DNA of 64,000 bases from Croceibacterium aestuarii. Its GTDB lineage: Bacteria; Pseudomonadota; Alphaproteobacteria; Sphingomonadales; Sphingomonadaceae. Positions 8,062 through 22,965 of the stretch are shown one piece after another; positions within the stretch are counted from its first letter, which is position 1, and each line of letters opens with the position of its first letter. Where the stretch lies: the NCBI RefSeq assembly GCF_030657335.1, contig NZ_CP131039.1:868001-932000 (forward strand). Direction: 5' to 3'. Both the position numbers and the translations under genes were made by a program. The notes beneath the pieces were generated by a model. It was given only the letters and a program-made list of their open reading frames with translations, made no database searches and was not told the origin of the DNA.

Positions 8062-8739
8062 ATGACCGATACGGTACCCGAGAGCTGGCGCCAGGCGCTC
8101 GACCCGGTGCTTGCCCTTCCCGAGAGCCGGCGGCTGGGCGGCTGGCTTCGTTCGCAGGAGGCTGCAGGCAAGACGATCTACCCGCCGCGCGGGATGCGGC
8201 TGCGGGCGCTCGATCTCACCCCGCTCGACGAGGTCAAGGTCGTAATCCTCGGGCAGGATCCCTACCATGGACCGGGCCAGGCCCACGGTCTGTCCTTCTC
8301 GGTGCCCGAAGGGGTGCGTATTCCGCCCTCGTTGGTCAACATCTACAAGGAATTGCGCAGCGATCTCGGTATCGAGCCGCGTCCGCACGGCAACCTCGAA
8401 CGCTGGGCGCGGCAAGGCGTTCTGTTGCTCAACAACTCGCTGACCGTCGAGGCCGGCCAGGCGGGCAGCCATGCCGGGCGCGGCTGGGACGCGATCACCG
8501 ATGCCGCCGTAGCAGCAGTCGCGGCTCGCGACGTTCCGAGCGTCTTCATCCTGTGGGGCAACCATGCCCGCAAGAAGGCCCAGAAGCTGCCGGAGCTGGC
8601 GAGCGGTGGGCGGCACCTCGTGCTGACCAGCGCGCACCCGAGCCCGCTCTCGGCGCACGCAGGTTTCTTCGGTTCGAAGCCCTTCAGCCAGGCCAACACC
8701 TTTCTCGAGGCCAGCGGTCGCGGCAGGATCGAGTGGTGA
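8062..8739 (+). CDS. ung: uracil-DNA glycosylase
   Basis: Removes uracil from DNA in base-excision repair. 225 aa, the normal size. The water-activating loop GQDPYHG carries the catalytic Asp at about residue 66, followed by GLSFSVPEGVRIPPSLVNIYKEL. The uracil pocket LLLNNSLTV and the C-terminal DNA-intercalation loop SAHPSPLSAH are also present. Start ATG at 8062 gives an N-terminus MTDTVPESWRQAL like that of relatives. A divergent promoter region shared with rnd is likely. Confidence 0.96.
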   Translation: MTDTVPESWRQALDPVLALPESRRLGGWLRSQEAAGKTIYPPRGMRLRALDLTPLDEVKVVILGQDPYHGPGQAHGLSFSVPEGVRIPPSLVNIYKELRSDLGIEPRPHGNLERWARQGVLLLNNSLTVEAGQAGSHAGRGWDAITDAAVAAVAARDVPSVFILWGNHARKKAQKLPELASGGRHLVLTSAHPSPLSAHAGFFGSKPFSQANTFLEASGRGRIEW

Positions 8740-8763
8740 GGCTGCTACGGCAGGCGCCTTAGC

Positions 8764-9684
8764 TCAGGCGGCGTCGGCGAGGCCCATCCATTCGTAGGCG
8801 CTGGTTTCGGGACCGCTCTCGTTAATCGTCGTGCGGCGCATGTCGCGGCGATAGGCGTCCGAATGCAGCGGCGTCGCCGCGTGCATCGTGCAGCGGTTGT
8901 CCCAGATCACCAGGTCCCACTGCTTCCACTGATGCCGGTAGAAATATTTCTCCTGCGTGGCGTGAGCGTAGAGGTCTTCGATCAGCGCGAGTCCTTCGGT
9001 CGGTTCCATGCCCTCGATCCCGAAGCAGTGCCCGCCAATGTACAGCGCTTTGCGTCCATAGGGCATGGTCCGGACCAGCGGGTGCGTGACCGTCGGGAAG
9101 GGGATGATCAACCGCATTTCAGGCGTGATCTCGGCCTTGAAGCCGGCCAGCTTGCGGCCCTCCCAGAAATCGTGCAGCCCTACGAGACCCTCGATCCGCC
9201 CCTTCATCGCATCCGGTAGATCGTCGTAGGCGGCGCGCGCGTCGACGAACCAGGTATCGCCCCCCGCGCTCGGCGGCGGCGTTTCGACACCGTGAAGCAG
9301 CGACCATTTGGTCGGCATGGCATGGAAACTCGAATCGGTATGGAATCGCTCGGCGCCCTTCGCGAGGCTCTTGGGATCCGAGCCGTAAGGAATGATCTCG
9401 TCGTTGTGGTCGAGGTTGCCGGCGTGGAAGATGCCGGGCGTGTACTGGCGGGTTCCCTCCGGCCGCGCTGCACCCTTTGCCCGGCTTGGCAATTCCAGCG
9501 GCCCGAATGCGCGGCTGAATTCCTTCTGCTGCTCATCGGAAATCCGCGCATCGCGGATCGCCAGGACACCGTAGCGTGCCATCGCATCCTCGACTGTTCT
9601 GACCAGTTCGTCGTCGGGTGCCAGCGTCAGTTCGGCGCCGACCAATTCGGCGGCAAACAGCGGGTGCAGGGGGCGCACGTCCAT
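8764..9684 (-). CDS. TauD/TfdA-family 2-oxoglutarate/Fe(II)-dependent dioxygenase
   Basis: 306 aa from the ATG at 9684, preceded by GGGAGAGAG at a suitable distance; a longer open frame upstream is not conserved-looking. The iron site is visible as HTDSSF (His and Asp) and a distal His in CTMHAATPL. The 2-oxoglutarate-binding Arg lies in RRDMRRTTI. The N-terminus (DVRPLHPLFAAELVGAEL) is typical of TauD/TfdA enzymes, which hydroxylate small acids such as taurine, alkylsulfates or phenoxyacetates. No sulfonate or sulfate-ester genes adjoin it, so the substrate cannot be named. Its stop is 24 bp from the convergent ung stop. Confidence 0.85.
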   Translation of the reverse strand: MDVRPLHPLFAAELVGAELTLAPDDELVRTVEDAMARYGVLAIRDARISDEQQKEFSRAFGPLELPSRAKGAARPEGTRQYTPGIFHAGNLDHNDEIIPYGSDPKSLAKGAERFHTDSSFHAMPTKWSLLHGVETPPPSAGGDTWFVDARAAYDDLPDAMKGRIEGLVGLHDFWEGRKLAGFKAEITPEMRLIIPFPTVTHPLVRTMPYGRKALYIGGHCFGIEGMEPTEGLALIEDLYAHATQEKYFYRHQWKQWDLVIWDNRCTMHAATPLHSDAYRRDMRRTTINESGPETSAYEWMGLADAA

Positions 9685-9820
9685 CGAAATCTCTCTCCCG
9701 TCGGCGATCGGCCGTAATAGCCACGAAATCCTGAAGCATCGAGCGCGACAGGACCGACTAAACGCCAAGTTAACCGCGTGTCTGCGCCTGGCGGCAAGGG
9801 TTTTTTCCTATCCCCCGTGC

Positions 9821-11170
9821 ATGCGACACGAATTGGTCCTCGAACGGCGTATCGCCACGGTCTGCCGGTCGGAGATCGTCGCAGCCTTCACCTATGCGCT
9901 CGATCTGACCGAAGGACAGCCGCAAGGCCATTCGATCCGCGCCTGCTACATCGCCAGCGAGCTGGCCCGCGAGATCGGGCTGCCGGAACAGGATCGGGCG
10001 GCGGTCTATTATGCCACGCTGCTCAAGGACCTCGGCTGCAGTAGCAATGCGGCGCGGATCCACGAGCTCTATCGGGCCGACGACCTCTCCTTCAAGGCCA
10101 ATTGGAAGGCGGTCGCCCCCGGTCTCGGGGCGACCCTGAAATTCGTTTTCGCGCATACCGCGCGCGGAGCTCCGCTGAAGGCGCGGGTCAATGCGATCGC
10201 GCATATCCTCAAGAACGGCGATGCCATCGCCCAAGAAATGATCGAGACCCGCTGCACGCGCGGTGCCCATATCGCGCGCGAACTGCGTTTCGGCGAAGGC
10301 GTTGCGCAAGGGATCTACCACCTCGACGAGCACTGGGACGGCTCGGGCCGGCCCGGACGTCTCGCCGGCGGCGCCATTCCTCTCGCCTCTCGCTTTGCGC
10401 TGATCGCGCAGATTGCCGACGTGTTCCACCGCGCAGCCGGTCCGATGTCCGCCTGCACCGAGGTGGCGCTGCGTTCGGGAAGCTGGCTCGACCCCGAGCT
10501 TTGTTCGGCCTTTGCCAGGATCGCCGCCCGCCCGCGCTTCTGGGCACGGCTCGAGTCTCCTGCGCTCGAAACGCAGGTCATGGCCATGGCGCCGGACGTC
10601 GAGGACGAGGTCGACGACGACTATCTCGATGCGATCACCGCGGCCTTCGGCAAGGTCGTCGATGCCAAGAGCCCCTACACCGCCGGGCATTCGGCGCGCG
10701 TGGCCGACTATTCCGAGCAACTCGGCCATCGTCTCGGCGTGCTGCCGACGCGGTTACGCCGTCTGAAACGCGCGGCCACGCTGCACGATGTCGGCAAGCT
10801 CGGCGTATCGAGCGCCATCCTCGAAAAGCCGGGCAAGCTCGATGCAGACGAATGGGTCGTCATGCGCAGTCACGCGAGCCACACGCAGGCGATTCTCGGG
10901 AGGATCGGCGCGCTGGCCGACATGGCCCCGATCGCCGCCGCGCACCACGAAAGGCTCGACGGCAAAGGCTATCCGCTCGGTCTGGGCGAGCAGGTCATCA
11001 GCCGCGAGACGCGGATCATCACGCTGTGCGATTTCTACGACGCGCTGACCGCCGAGCGGCCCTATCGCGCCGCGATGCCCATCCCCCAGGCGCTGGCGGT
11101 GATGGAAGGCGAAGTCGGCAAGGCCATCGACGGCGATGGCTTCGAGGCGCTGCGCGAGCTGGTCTCCTAG
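9821..11170 (+). CDS. tandem HD-domain protein: degenerate N-terminal HD plus intact HD-GYP phosphodiesterase domain
   Basis: 449 aa with no membrane span. The C-terminal half (about residues 290-440) is a complete HD-GYP domain: GHSARVADYSEQLGHRLG, then LHDVGKLGV, then HHERLDGKGYPLGL. Such domains hydrolyse cyclic di-GMP. The N-terminal half repeats the same pattern in altered form. It has GHSIRACYIASELAREIGL, but LLKDLGC where LLHDIGK is expected (His to Lys), and HWDGSGRPG where GYP is expected. That copy is probably not catalytic and may sense or regulate. There is no obvious ribosome site ahead of the ATG. The DUF4336 gene follows 44 bp later. Substrate and role are inferred from family. 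Confidence 0.85.
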   Translation: MRHELVLERRIATVCRSEIVAAFTYALDLTEGQPQGHSIRACYIASELAREIGLPEQDRAAVYYATLLKDLGCSSNAARIHELYRADDLSFKANWKAVAPGLGATLKFVFAHTARGAPLKARVNAIAHILKNGDAIAQEMIETRCTRGAHIARELRFGEGVAQGIYHLDEHWDGSGRPGRLAGGAIPLASRFALIAQIADVFHRAAGPMSACTEVALRSGSWLDPELCSAFARIAARPRFWARLESPALETQVMAMAPDVEDEVDDDYLDAITAAFGKVVDAKSPYTAGHSARVADYSEQLGHRLGVLPTRLRRLKRAATLHDVGKLGVSSAILEKPGKLDADEWVVMRSHASHTQAILGRIGALADMAPIAAAHHERLDGKGYPLGLGEQVISRETRIITLCDFYDALTAERPYRAAMPIPQALAVMEGEVGKAIDGDGFEALRELVS

Positions 11171-11214
11171 CGGCGCCAGTTGACCTGCGTCGCGCTTTAC
11201 CGGAAGGCCTCGAG

Positions 11215-11907
11215 ATGCTTGAGCCCTTCGCCAAGGACATCTGGATCGCAGAGGGCCCAGTCGTTTCTATCGCCGGGTTCAATTACGGTACGCGAGCAGC
11301 GGTGATTCGCCTTTCGGAAGGCGGACTGTTTGTCTGGTCGCCGATTGCCTTGAGCCAGAATTTGAAGGCGCAGGTCGATGCGCTCGGCCAGGTCGAGTTC
11401 ATCGTTGCACCCAACGCGGTGCATCACCTGTTCTTTGGCGATTGGGCAAGCGCTTACCCCGAAGCGCTGCTCTTCGGGCCAGCCCGCCTCATGCGGAAGC
11501 GTCCCGAAATCGCCTGGGACGGGACACTGGAGGACGCGGCGGTGGCAGGCTGGGCGGCGGACATCAACCAGGTGGTCGTCCGCCGCGGTCAGATCGACAT
11601 CGAAACGGTCTTCTTCCATCGCGCGTCGGGGACCGCCGTGTTCGCCGACCTGATCCAGCACTTCGAGCGCACCTGGTTCAAGGGATGGCGCGCGTTTGCC
11701 GCGCGGCTGGACCTGATGACCGCGCCCCAAGCCGAGGTGCCACGCAAGTTCCGGCTGGCCTTGGGCAAGGGGGCTGCGGCGAGAACAGCCGTGGAGCGCA
11801 TTCTGCAATGGCCGATCGAGCGGGTCGTGATGGCGCATGGCGAGCCGGTTATGCGGGATGGGCATGCCTTCATCGCGGACCGCTTCCGCTGGCTGAAGGT
11901 CCGTTAG
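11215..11907 (+). CDS. DUF4336 domain-containing protein
   Basis: 230 aa, soluble. The start MLEPFAKDIWIAEGPVVSIAGFNYGTRAAVIRL, the middle VEFIVAPNAVHHLFFGDW and the late VVMAHGEPV match the DUF4336 family. That family is loosely related to metallo-beta-lactamase-fold proteins but lacks the canonical HxHxDH motif, and I see no such motif here. Biochemical function is unknown. ATG at 11215 has GGAAGG about 6 bp upstream. It may be transcribed with the HD-GYP gene 44 bp before it. The stop is close to that of the convergent gltD. Confidence 0.78.
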   Translation: MLEPFAKDIWIAEGPVVSIAGFNYGTRAAVIRLSEGGLFVWSPIALSQNLKAQVDALGQVEFIVAPNAVHHLFFGDWASAYPEALLFGPARLMRKRPEIAWDGTLEDAAVAGWAADINQVVVRRGQIDIETVFFHRASGTAVFADLIQHFERTWFKGWRAFAARLDLMTAPQAEVPRKFRLALGKGAAARTAVERILQWPIERVVMAHGEPVMRDGHAFIADRFRWLKVR

Positions 11908-11935
11908 CCCGCCTCCGCCGGGCTTCGTCTTGGCC

Positions 11936-13372
11936 TTAGCGCGGAAGCTGCGTCGCCCCCATCAGCGCCTCATCGACCGAGCGCGCGCACTGGCGGCCTT
12001 CGCGAATCGCCCAGACCACCAGGCTCTGCCCACGCCGCATGTCGCCGCAGGCGAAGACCATGTCCTCGCTGGTGCGGTAATCGTCGGTGTTGGCCTCGAC
12101 ATTGCCGCGGTCGGTCAGCTTGACGTTCGACTGGTCGATCATGCCGACCTTCTTCGGGCCGACGAAGCCCATCGCCAGCAGGATCAGGTCGGCCGGAAGG
12201 ACGAATTCACTGTTTGGGACCTCCTCCAGTTTGCCCTTCGACCAGTCGGCGCGGACGCACTTGAGGCCGGTGACCTTGCCGTTTTCCCCGATCACTTCCT
12301 TGGTCAGGACGGCCCAGTCGCGCTCCACGCCCTCTTCGTGGCTCGAGGAGGTGCGCAGCTTCATCGGCCAGTCGGGCCAGGTCAGCATCTTGTCTTCCAT
12401 CTCGGGCGGCTTGGGCATGATCTCGATCTGGGTGACCGACTTCGCGCCCTGGCGGTTCGAGGTACCGACGCAGTCGCTGCCGGTATCGCCGCCGCCGATA
12501 ACGATTACGTCCTTGCCGGTCGCAGTCAGCGAACCGCGGGGCGCGGCGCGGACTTCGTCGTCGCCGGCATTGCGCTTGTTCTGCTGGGTCAGAAATTCCA
12601 TCGCCAGCCGCACGCCGGGCAGTTCGGCGCCGGGAATGTCGAGCGGACGGGCTTCCTCCGCCCCGCCGGCCAGGACCAGCGCGTCGAAGTTTTCCTTGAG
12701 CGACTTGAGCGAGACGTCGACCCCGACTTCGGTGCTGGTGCGGAAGTGGACGCCTTCGGCCTCCATCTGCACGGCGCGTCGGTTGATCAGATGCTTTTCC
12801 ATCTTGAAGTCGGGAATGCCGTAGCGCAGCAGGCCGCCGATCCGGTCGTGCTTCTCGAACACCGTCACCGAATGCCCGGCGCGGGCGAGTTGCTGAGCGC
12901 AGGCGAGGCCCGCCGGGCCACTGCCGACCACCGCGACGCGCTTGCCGGTCTTTTCTTCGGGGACGTCGGGCTTGATCCAGCCTTCCTTCCAGCCGCGGTC
13001 GACGATGGCGCACTCGATGCTCTTGATGGTCACCGGCTGGTCGATAATGTTGAGCGTGCAGCTCGCCTCGCACGGGGCGGGACAGATGCGGCCGGTGAAT
13101 TCGGGAAAGTTGTTGGTCGAATGGAGGTTTTCCAGCGCATTGCGCCAGTCGTCCTCGTAAACCAGGTGGTTCCAGTCCGGGATCAGGTTGTTCACCGGGC
13201 AGCCGGTGTGACAGTACGGAATGCCGCAGTTCATGCAGCGGCTGGCCTGGTTGCGCAGGTGATCCACGCTCGGCGGAATCACGAACTCCTTGTAATGCTT
13301 CACCCGTTCCTTCGGGTCGGCGTAGCTGCGATCCTTGCGGTCGAGCTCGAGAAAGCCGGTTTCCTTGCCCAT
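11936..13372 (-). CDS. gltD: glutamate synthase (NADPH) small subunit
   Basis: 478 aa flavoprotein that takes electrons from NADPH and passes them to GltB. The N-terminal iron-sulfur region has [17 protein letters not shown] and later [12 protein letters not shown]. An FAD-binding Rossmann motif ([18 protein letters not shown]) and an NADPH-binding motif ([16 protein letters not shown]) follow in the usual order. The C-terminal [21 protein letters not shown] completes the FAD site. It lies 5 bp downstream of gltB in one operon. Together they make two glutamates from glutamine and 2-oxoglutarate, the assimilation step after glutamine synthetase. Confidence 0.96.
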   Translation of the reverse strand: MGKETGFLELDRKDRSYADPKERVKHYKEFVIPPSVDHLRNQASRCMNCGIPYCHTGCPVNNLIPDWNHLVYEDDWRNALENLHSTNNFPEFTGRICPAPCEASCTLNIIDQPVTIKSIECAIVDRGWKEGWIKPDVPEEKTGKRVAVVGSGPAGLACAQQLARAGHSVTVFEKHDRIGGLLRYGIPDFKMEKHLINRRAVQMEAEGVHFRTSTEVGVDVSLKSLKENFDALVLAGGAEEARPLDIPGAELPGVRLAMEFLTQQNKRNAGDDEVRAAPRGSLTATGKDVIVIGGGDTGSDCVGTSNRQGAKSVTQIEIMPKPPEMEDKMLTWPDWPMKLRTSSSHEEGVERDWAVLTKEVIGENGKVTGLKCVRADWSKGKLEEVPNSEFVLPADLILLAMGFVGPKKVGMIDQSNVKLTDRGNVEANTDDYRTSEDMVFACGDMRRGQSLVVWAIREGRQCARSVDEALMGATQLPR

Positions 13373-13377
13373 CGCCT

Positions 13378-18018
<4,641 letters not shown>

Positions 18019-18161
18019 CAAACTCGTATTCCTGTTCTTTAGTCAAGGTAGCGAGCCTCGAGGCGGCTTGCGCCGCAACGAAGGCCGATTCTCTCATACC
18101 GGCTGCTACCGAAAATGTCGCGAAGTTCTCCCTTGGCGACACGAAGCTGTTTTTGCAAGCG

Positions 18162-18196
18162 CGAAGGCCCGCTCCGGCGTGCGGAACGGGCCTTCG
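18162..18196. terminator. stem-loop between the acidic membrane protein gene and gltB
   Basis: Perfect 10-bp arms CGAAGGCCCG and CGGGCCTTCG separated by 15 bases. It lies 45 bp downstream of the 602-residue protein gene (minus strand) and upstream of gltB. No T-run follows on either strand, so it may be a rho-assisted or imperfect terminator. Confidence 0.45.
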
Positions 18197-18240
18197 AAAC
18201 GTTGTGGTCGCCGATCGCGGCTTATCGCCGCCGGCCGAGT

Positions 18241-20049
<1,809 letters not shown>

Positions 20050-20077
20050 AAATACTTCCTGTCAGCGTCGGCGGGCA

Positions 20078-21307
20078 TCATGCCGCAACCTGTGGGCGGC
20101 CCTCTCGATCCGGCCCTAGCAAGCCTTGGTAAACGTCTTGATAATGACGAATATTGCGGGCCCAATCGTGATGCGCCGCGACGTGGGCGTGGCCGGCCTG
20201 CCGCATGGCATCCCAGCCTTCCCTGGCATCGAACAGCGCGGCGAGTCGGACGGCACAGGCCGCGGGATCGTCGGCCGGAAACAGCACGCCGGTTACGCCG
20301 TCGGCAATCAATTCGCGGTGCCCTCCGACATCGGAAGCGGCGACGATGCGCCCTTGGGCCATCGCTTCGAGCGGCTTGAGAGGCGTGACGAGATCCGTCA
20401 ACCTGCTGCGCTTGCGGGGATAGGCCATGATGTCGCACAGCGAATAGTAGCCTTCGACCTCGGTGTGCGGGACGCGCCCGGCAAAGCGGATCGCGTGGGC
20501 GACGGGCGAGGCCTCGCTGCGCGCCTTGAGCGCGGCTTCCATCGGGCCGCCGCCAACCAGCAGCAGGCGCGCCCCGGGGTGAACCCGCAGGAGGTCCGGC
20601 ATGGCGTCGATGAGGTCGTCGAGTCCTTCGTAGTCGTAAAAGCTGCCGATAAACCCGATCACCGGCCCTTCGCCGATTGCAAGTTTGCGTGCGAGCGCCT
20701 CGTCACGGCGCGGCGCGGCGCCGAACAGTGTCAGGTCGACGCCGTTGGGCATCACTGAGATCTTCTCGGGTGCGACCCCGCGCGCGACGAGATCGCACCG
20801 CAGACCCTGGCAGATCGTCACCACCGCGGCGGCGGCGGCGATGGCGCGGTTTTCGAGCTCGCGGGTCAGGCGGTACCTGAGCGAGCCCTCGCGCGACGCG
20901 CCGTTGCCGACTGCCGCGTCCTCCCAGAAGGCGCGGATTTCATAGACCAGTGGCAGGTCCAGGGCTCGCGCCGCCCGGGCCGCTGCCAAGCCGCACAAGG
21001 CCGGCGAATGGGCGTGGAGCACATCGGGCCGCCATTCGGCGGCCACCGCCTCGATCGCGCGGGCCAGCGCGCCGATTTCGCGCCATTCGCGTAGCCCCGC
21101 CGGTCCGCTCGCGGCGCCCGGCGTGCGGTGAAAGGTCAGGCCGTCGATCTCCTCCGTCGCAGGGCCTTCGGCGCCGTGGCGCAGGCCGGTCACGCCGCGG
21201 ACCTCAATCCCTGTCGCCTGCTGCGCGCGGAGGATAGCACGTGTGCGGAAGGTGTAGCCGCTATGCAGCGGCAGCGAATGGTCGAGGACGTGGAGGACCC
21301 GGGTCAT
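20078..21307 (-). CDS. exosortase A-associated glycosyltransferase (GT4 type)
   Basis: 409 aa. The N-terminus RVLHVLDHSLPLHSGYTFRTRAIL is the signature of the glycosyltransferase family that accompanies exosortase A / PEP-CTERM exopolysaccharide loci. The C-terminal half is a GT-B donor domain of family 4: VIGFIGSFYDYEGLDDLIDAM, and the EX7E-like EAMAQGRIVAASDVGGHRELI. It would transfer a sugar from a nucleotide donor onto a lipid-linked exopolysaccharide precursor at the inner membrane. It is divergent from the O-ligase-like gene at 21563, another member of the same set. The exosortase itself is not in the window, so the locus is split or continues elsewhere. Confidence 0.85.
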   Translation of the reverse strand: MTRVLHVLDHSLPLHSGYTFRTRAILRAQQATGIEVRGVTGLRHGAEGPATEEIDGLTFHRTPGAASGPAGLREWREIGALARAIEAVAAEWRPDVLHAHSPALCGLAAARAARALDLPLVYEIRAFWEDAAVGNGASREGSLRYRLTRELENRAIAAAAAVVTICQGLRCDLVARGVAPEKISVMPNGVDLTLFGAAPRRDEALARKLAIGEGPVIGFIGSFYDYEGLDDLIDAMPDLLRVHPGARLLLVGGGPMEAALKARSEASPVAHAIRFAGRVPHTEVEGYYSLCDIMAYPRKRSRLTDLVTPLKPLEAMAQGRIVAASDVGGHRELIADGVTGVLFPADDPAACAVRLAALFDAREGWDAMRQAGHAHVAAHHDWARNIRHYQDVYQGLLGPDREGRPQVAA

Positions 21308-21411
21308 CGCCGCCGCTGTGCCACGACAAGCTTAACGGCGCGTCAACCCGGCGCGGGTAAGGCGGCGGCAGGAGTGTCCGGAAATCGCTCCGCTCGCTTC
21401 GGGGATGCGCC

Positions 21412-21561
21412 TTGATCGACCTCGCCACACTAGTGTTGACGCACGGCCTGATGATGGTCGCGCTCGTGCGACTGTTGTCGCGCGACGACCTCGATCAGGA
21501 GGACCGGAGGCCCGCTGCGCGCAAGCCCTGGCATCGAACGGCCGGGGACGCCGCAGAGTAG
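21412..21561 (+). CDS. small hypothetical protein ahead of the O-ligase-like gene
   Basis: A 49-codon frame starting at TTG with GGGGA about 7 bp upstream. It reads IDLATLVLTHGLMMVALVRLLSRDDLDQEDRR and then a short basic and acidic tail. It has one hydrophobic stretch followed by a charged region. Its TAG is separated from the ATG of the O-ligase-like gene by one base, which suggests coupled translation. No family is recognised, and the rare TTG start keeps confidence modest. Confidence 0.42.
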   Translation: MIDLATLVLTHGLMMVALVRLLSRDDLDQEDRRPAARKPWHRTAGDAAE

Positions 21562-21562
21562 G

Positions 21563-22924
21563 ATGCTCGATCTGTTCCTCCTCGCTTTCGTCGGCGCTTT
21601 CCTCGCGCTCGGCATCAAGCGCCCGTTCCTATGGGTGCTGGTGTACATCTACATCGACGTGGTCGCGCCGCAGAAAGTCGGCTGGACGATCATCCAGGCG
21701 ATTCCGCTGTCGCTGATCGCCTTCGTCGCCTGCTTCGGCGGCTGGCTGCTGTTCGACAGCAAGAAAGGCAGCCGGTTCACTTTGCGACAGGGCCTGATCG
21801 TCGCCCTGCTCGTCTATTGCTTCTTCACCACGCTCCATGCCGACTTCCCGGTCGAGGCGAAGGTGAAGTGGGAGTGGGTGTGGAAAGCCCTCGTCTTCGC
21901 CGCCTTCCTGCCGCTGACGCTGCGCACGAAACTGCGGCTGGAGGCCGCCGCACTGATCATGGTGCTGTCGATAGGCACGATCGTCATCAACGGCGGCATA
22001 AAAACCGTGCTTGGCGGGGGCGGCTACGGCACGCTGTCGTTGCTCGTGCGCGAAAATGCCGGGCTCTACGAAGGTTCGATCCTGTCAACGGCAGCCGTCG
22101 CGACCATTCCCCTGGCGCTGTGGCTGGCGCGGCACGGCACGATATTCAAGCCCGATTGGCGGGTCTGGGCTTTCGTCGCGGGATTGATCCTGTCCTGCCT
22201 GCTGATCCCCGTCGGGACGGCCGCACGGACCGGGCTGGTCTGTGCCGCGGTGCTCGGAATTCTGATGCTGCGGACCGCCAAGCACAAATTCTTGCTCGCC
22301 GGGGGCGGCGCGCTGGCACTGGTGGCGGCGATCCCCTTCCTCCCGCAGAGCTACCTCGAGCGGATGCAAACACTGACCAACACCCAGGGCGACGAGAGTG
22401 CCTCGACGCGCGTGCAGGTGTGGGAGTGGACGCTCGACTACGTGAAGAAGAACCCGTGGGGGGGCGGCTTCGATGCCTATCGGCAGAACAGCTTCACCTA
22501 CTACACGGCCAAGCGCGAGGGCGAAGGCACAAACGTGCGCGTGGTTTACGATCAGGTGACCGACAAGGGCCGTGCCTACCACTCATCCTACTTCGAGATG
22601 ATCGGCGAGCAGGGCTGGTTCGGCTTCGGACTGTGGCTCTTGCTGCAGTTGCTCGGCGTCTGGCACATGGAGCGAATTCGCTGGATGTTCCGCCGCGGCG
22701 AGGACGGCAAGGACAGCTGGCAGCGCGGACTGGCAACGGGGCTGCAACAGGCGCAAATCGTCTACATGGTCGGATCGCTGTTTGTCGGCATCGCCTTCCA
22801 GCCGTTCTGCTACATGCTGATCGGGCTGCAATGCGGCCTGTGGAGCTATGTCCGCCGAACCACGCGCGAACCGGACAAGGCCCGCTTCCGTCGTCCTGAG
22901 AACAGCGGAGCTGTCGCCGCCTGA
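21563..22924 (+). CDS. putative O-glycosylation ligase, exosortase A-associated (Wzy/WaaL-like)
   Basis: 453 aa with about ten membrane spans. The N-terminus (MLDLFLLAFVGAFLALGIKRPFLWVLVYIYIDVVAPQKVGW in pieces) and the conserved periplasmic loop (NPWGGGFDAYRQNSF then AYHSSYFEMIGEQGWFGFGLWLLL) match the ligase-like proteins encoded with exosortase A systems. They resemble O-antigen ligases and polymerases, and are thought to act on exopolysaccharide or protein glycosylation. It is preceded by a possible 49-residue gene one base away. The divergent glycosyltransferase at 20078-21307 belongs to the same functional group. Confidence 0.85.
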   Translation: MLDLFLLAFVGAFLALGIKRPFLWVLVYIYIDVVAPQKVGWTIIQAIPLSLIAFVACFGGWLLFDSKKGSRFTLRQGLIVALLVYCFFTTLHADFPVEAKVKWEWVWKALVFAAFLPLTLRTKLRLEAAALIMVLSIGTIVINGGIKTVLGGGGYGTLSLLVRENAGLYEGSILSTAAVATIPLALWLARHGTIFKPDWRVWAFVAGLILSCLLIPVGTAARTGLVCAAVLGILMLRTAKHKFLLAGGGALALVAAIPFLPQSYLERMQTLTNTQGDESASTRVQVWEWTLDYVKKNPWGGGFDAYRQNSFTYYTAKREGEGTNVRVVYDQVTDKGRAYHSSYFEMIGEQGWFGFGLWLLLQLLGVWHMERIRWMFRRGEDGKDSWQRGLATGLQQAQIVYMVGSLFVGIAFQPFCYMLIGLQCGLWSYVRRTTREPDKARFRRPENSGAVAA

Positions 22925-22965
22925 GCCCCGCTGACCCGGAGGGCGTTTGCGGCATATCGCGGTGA

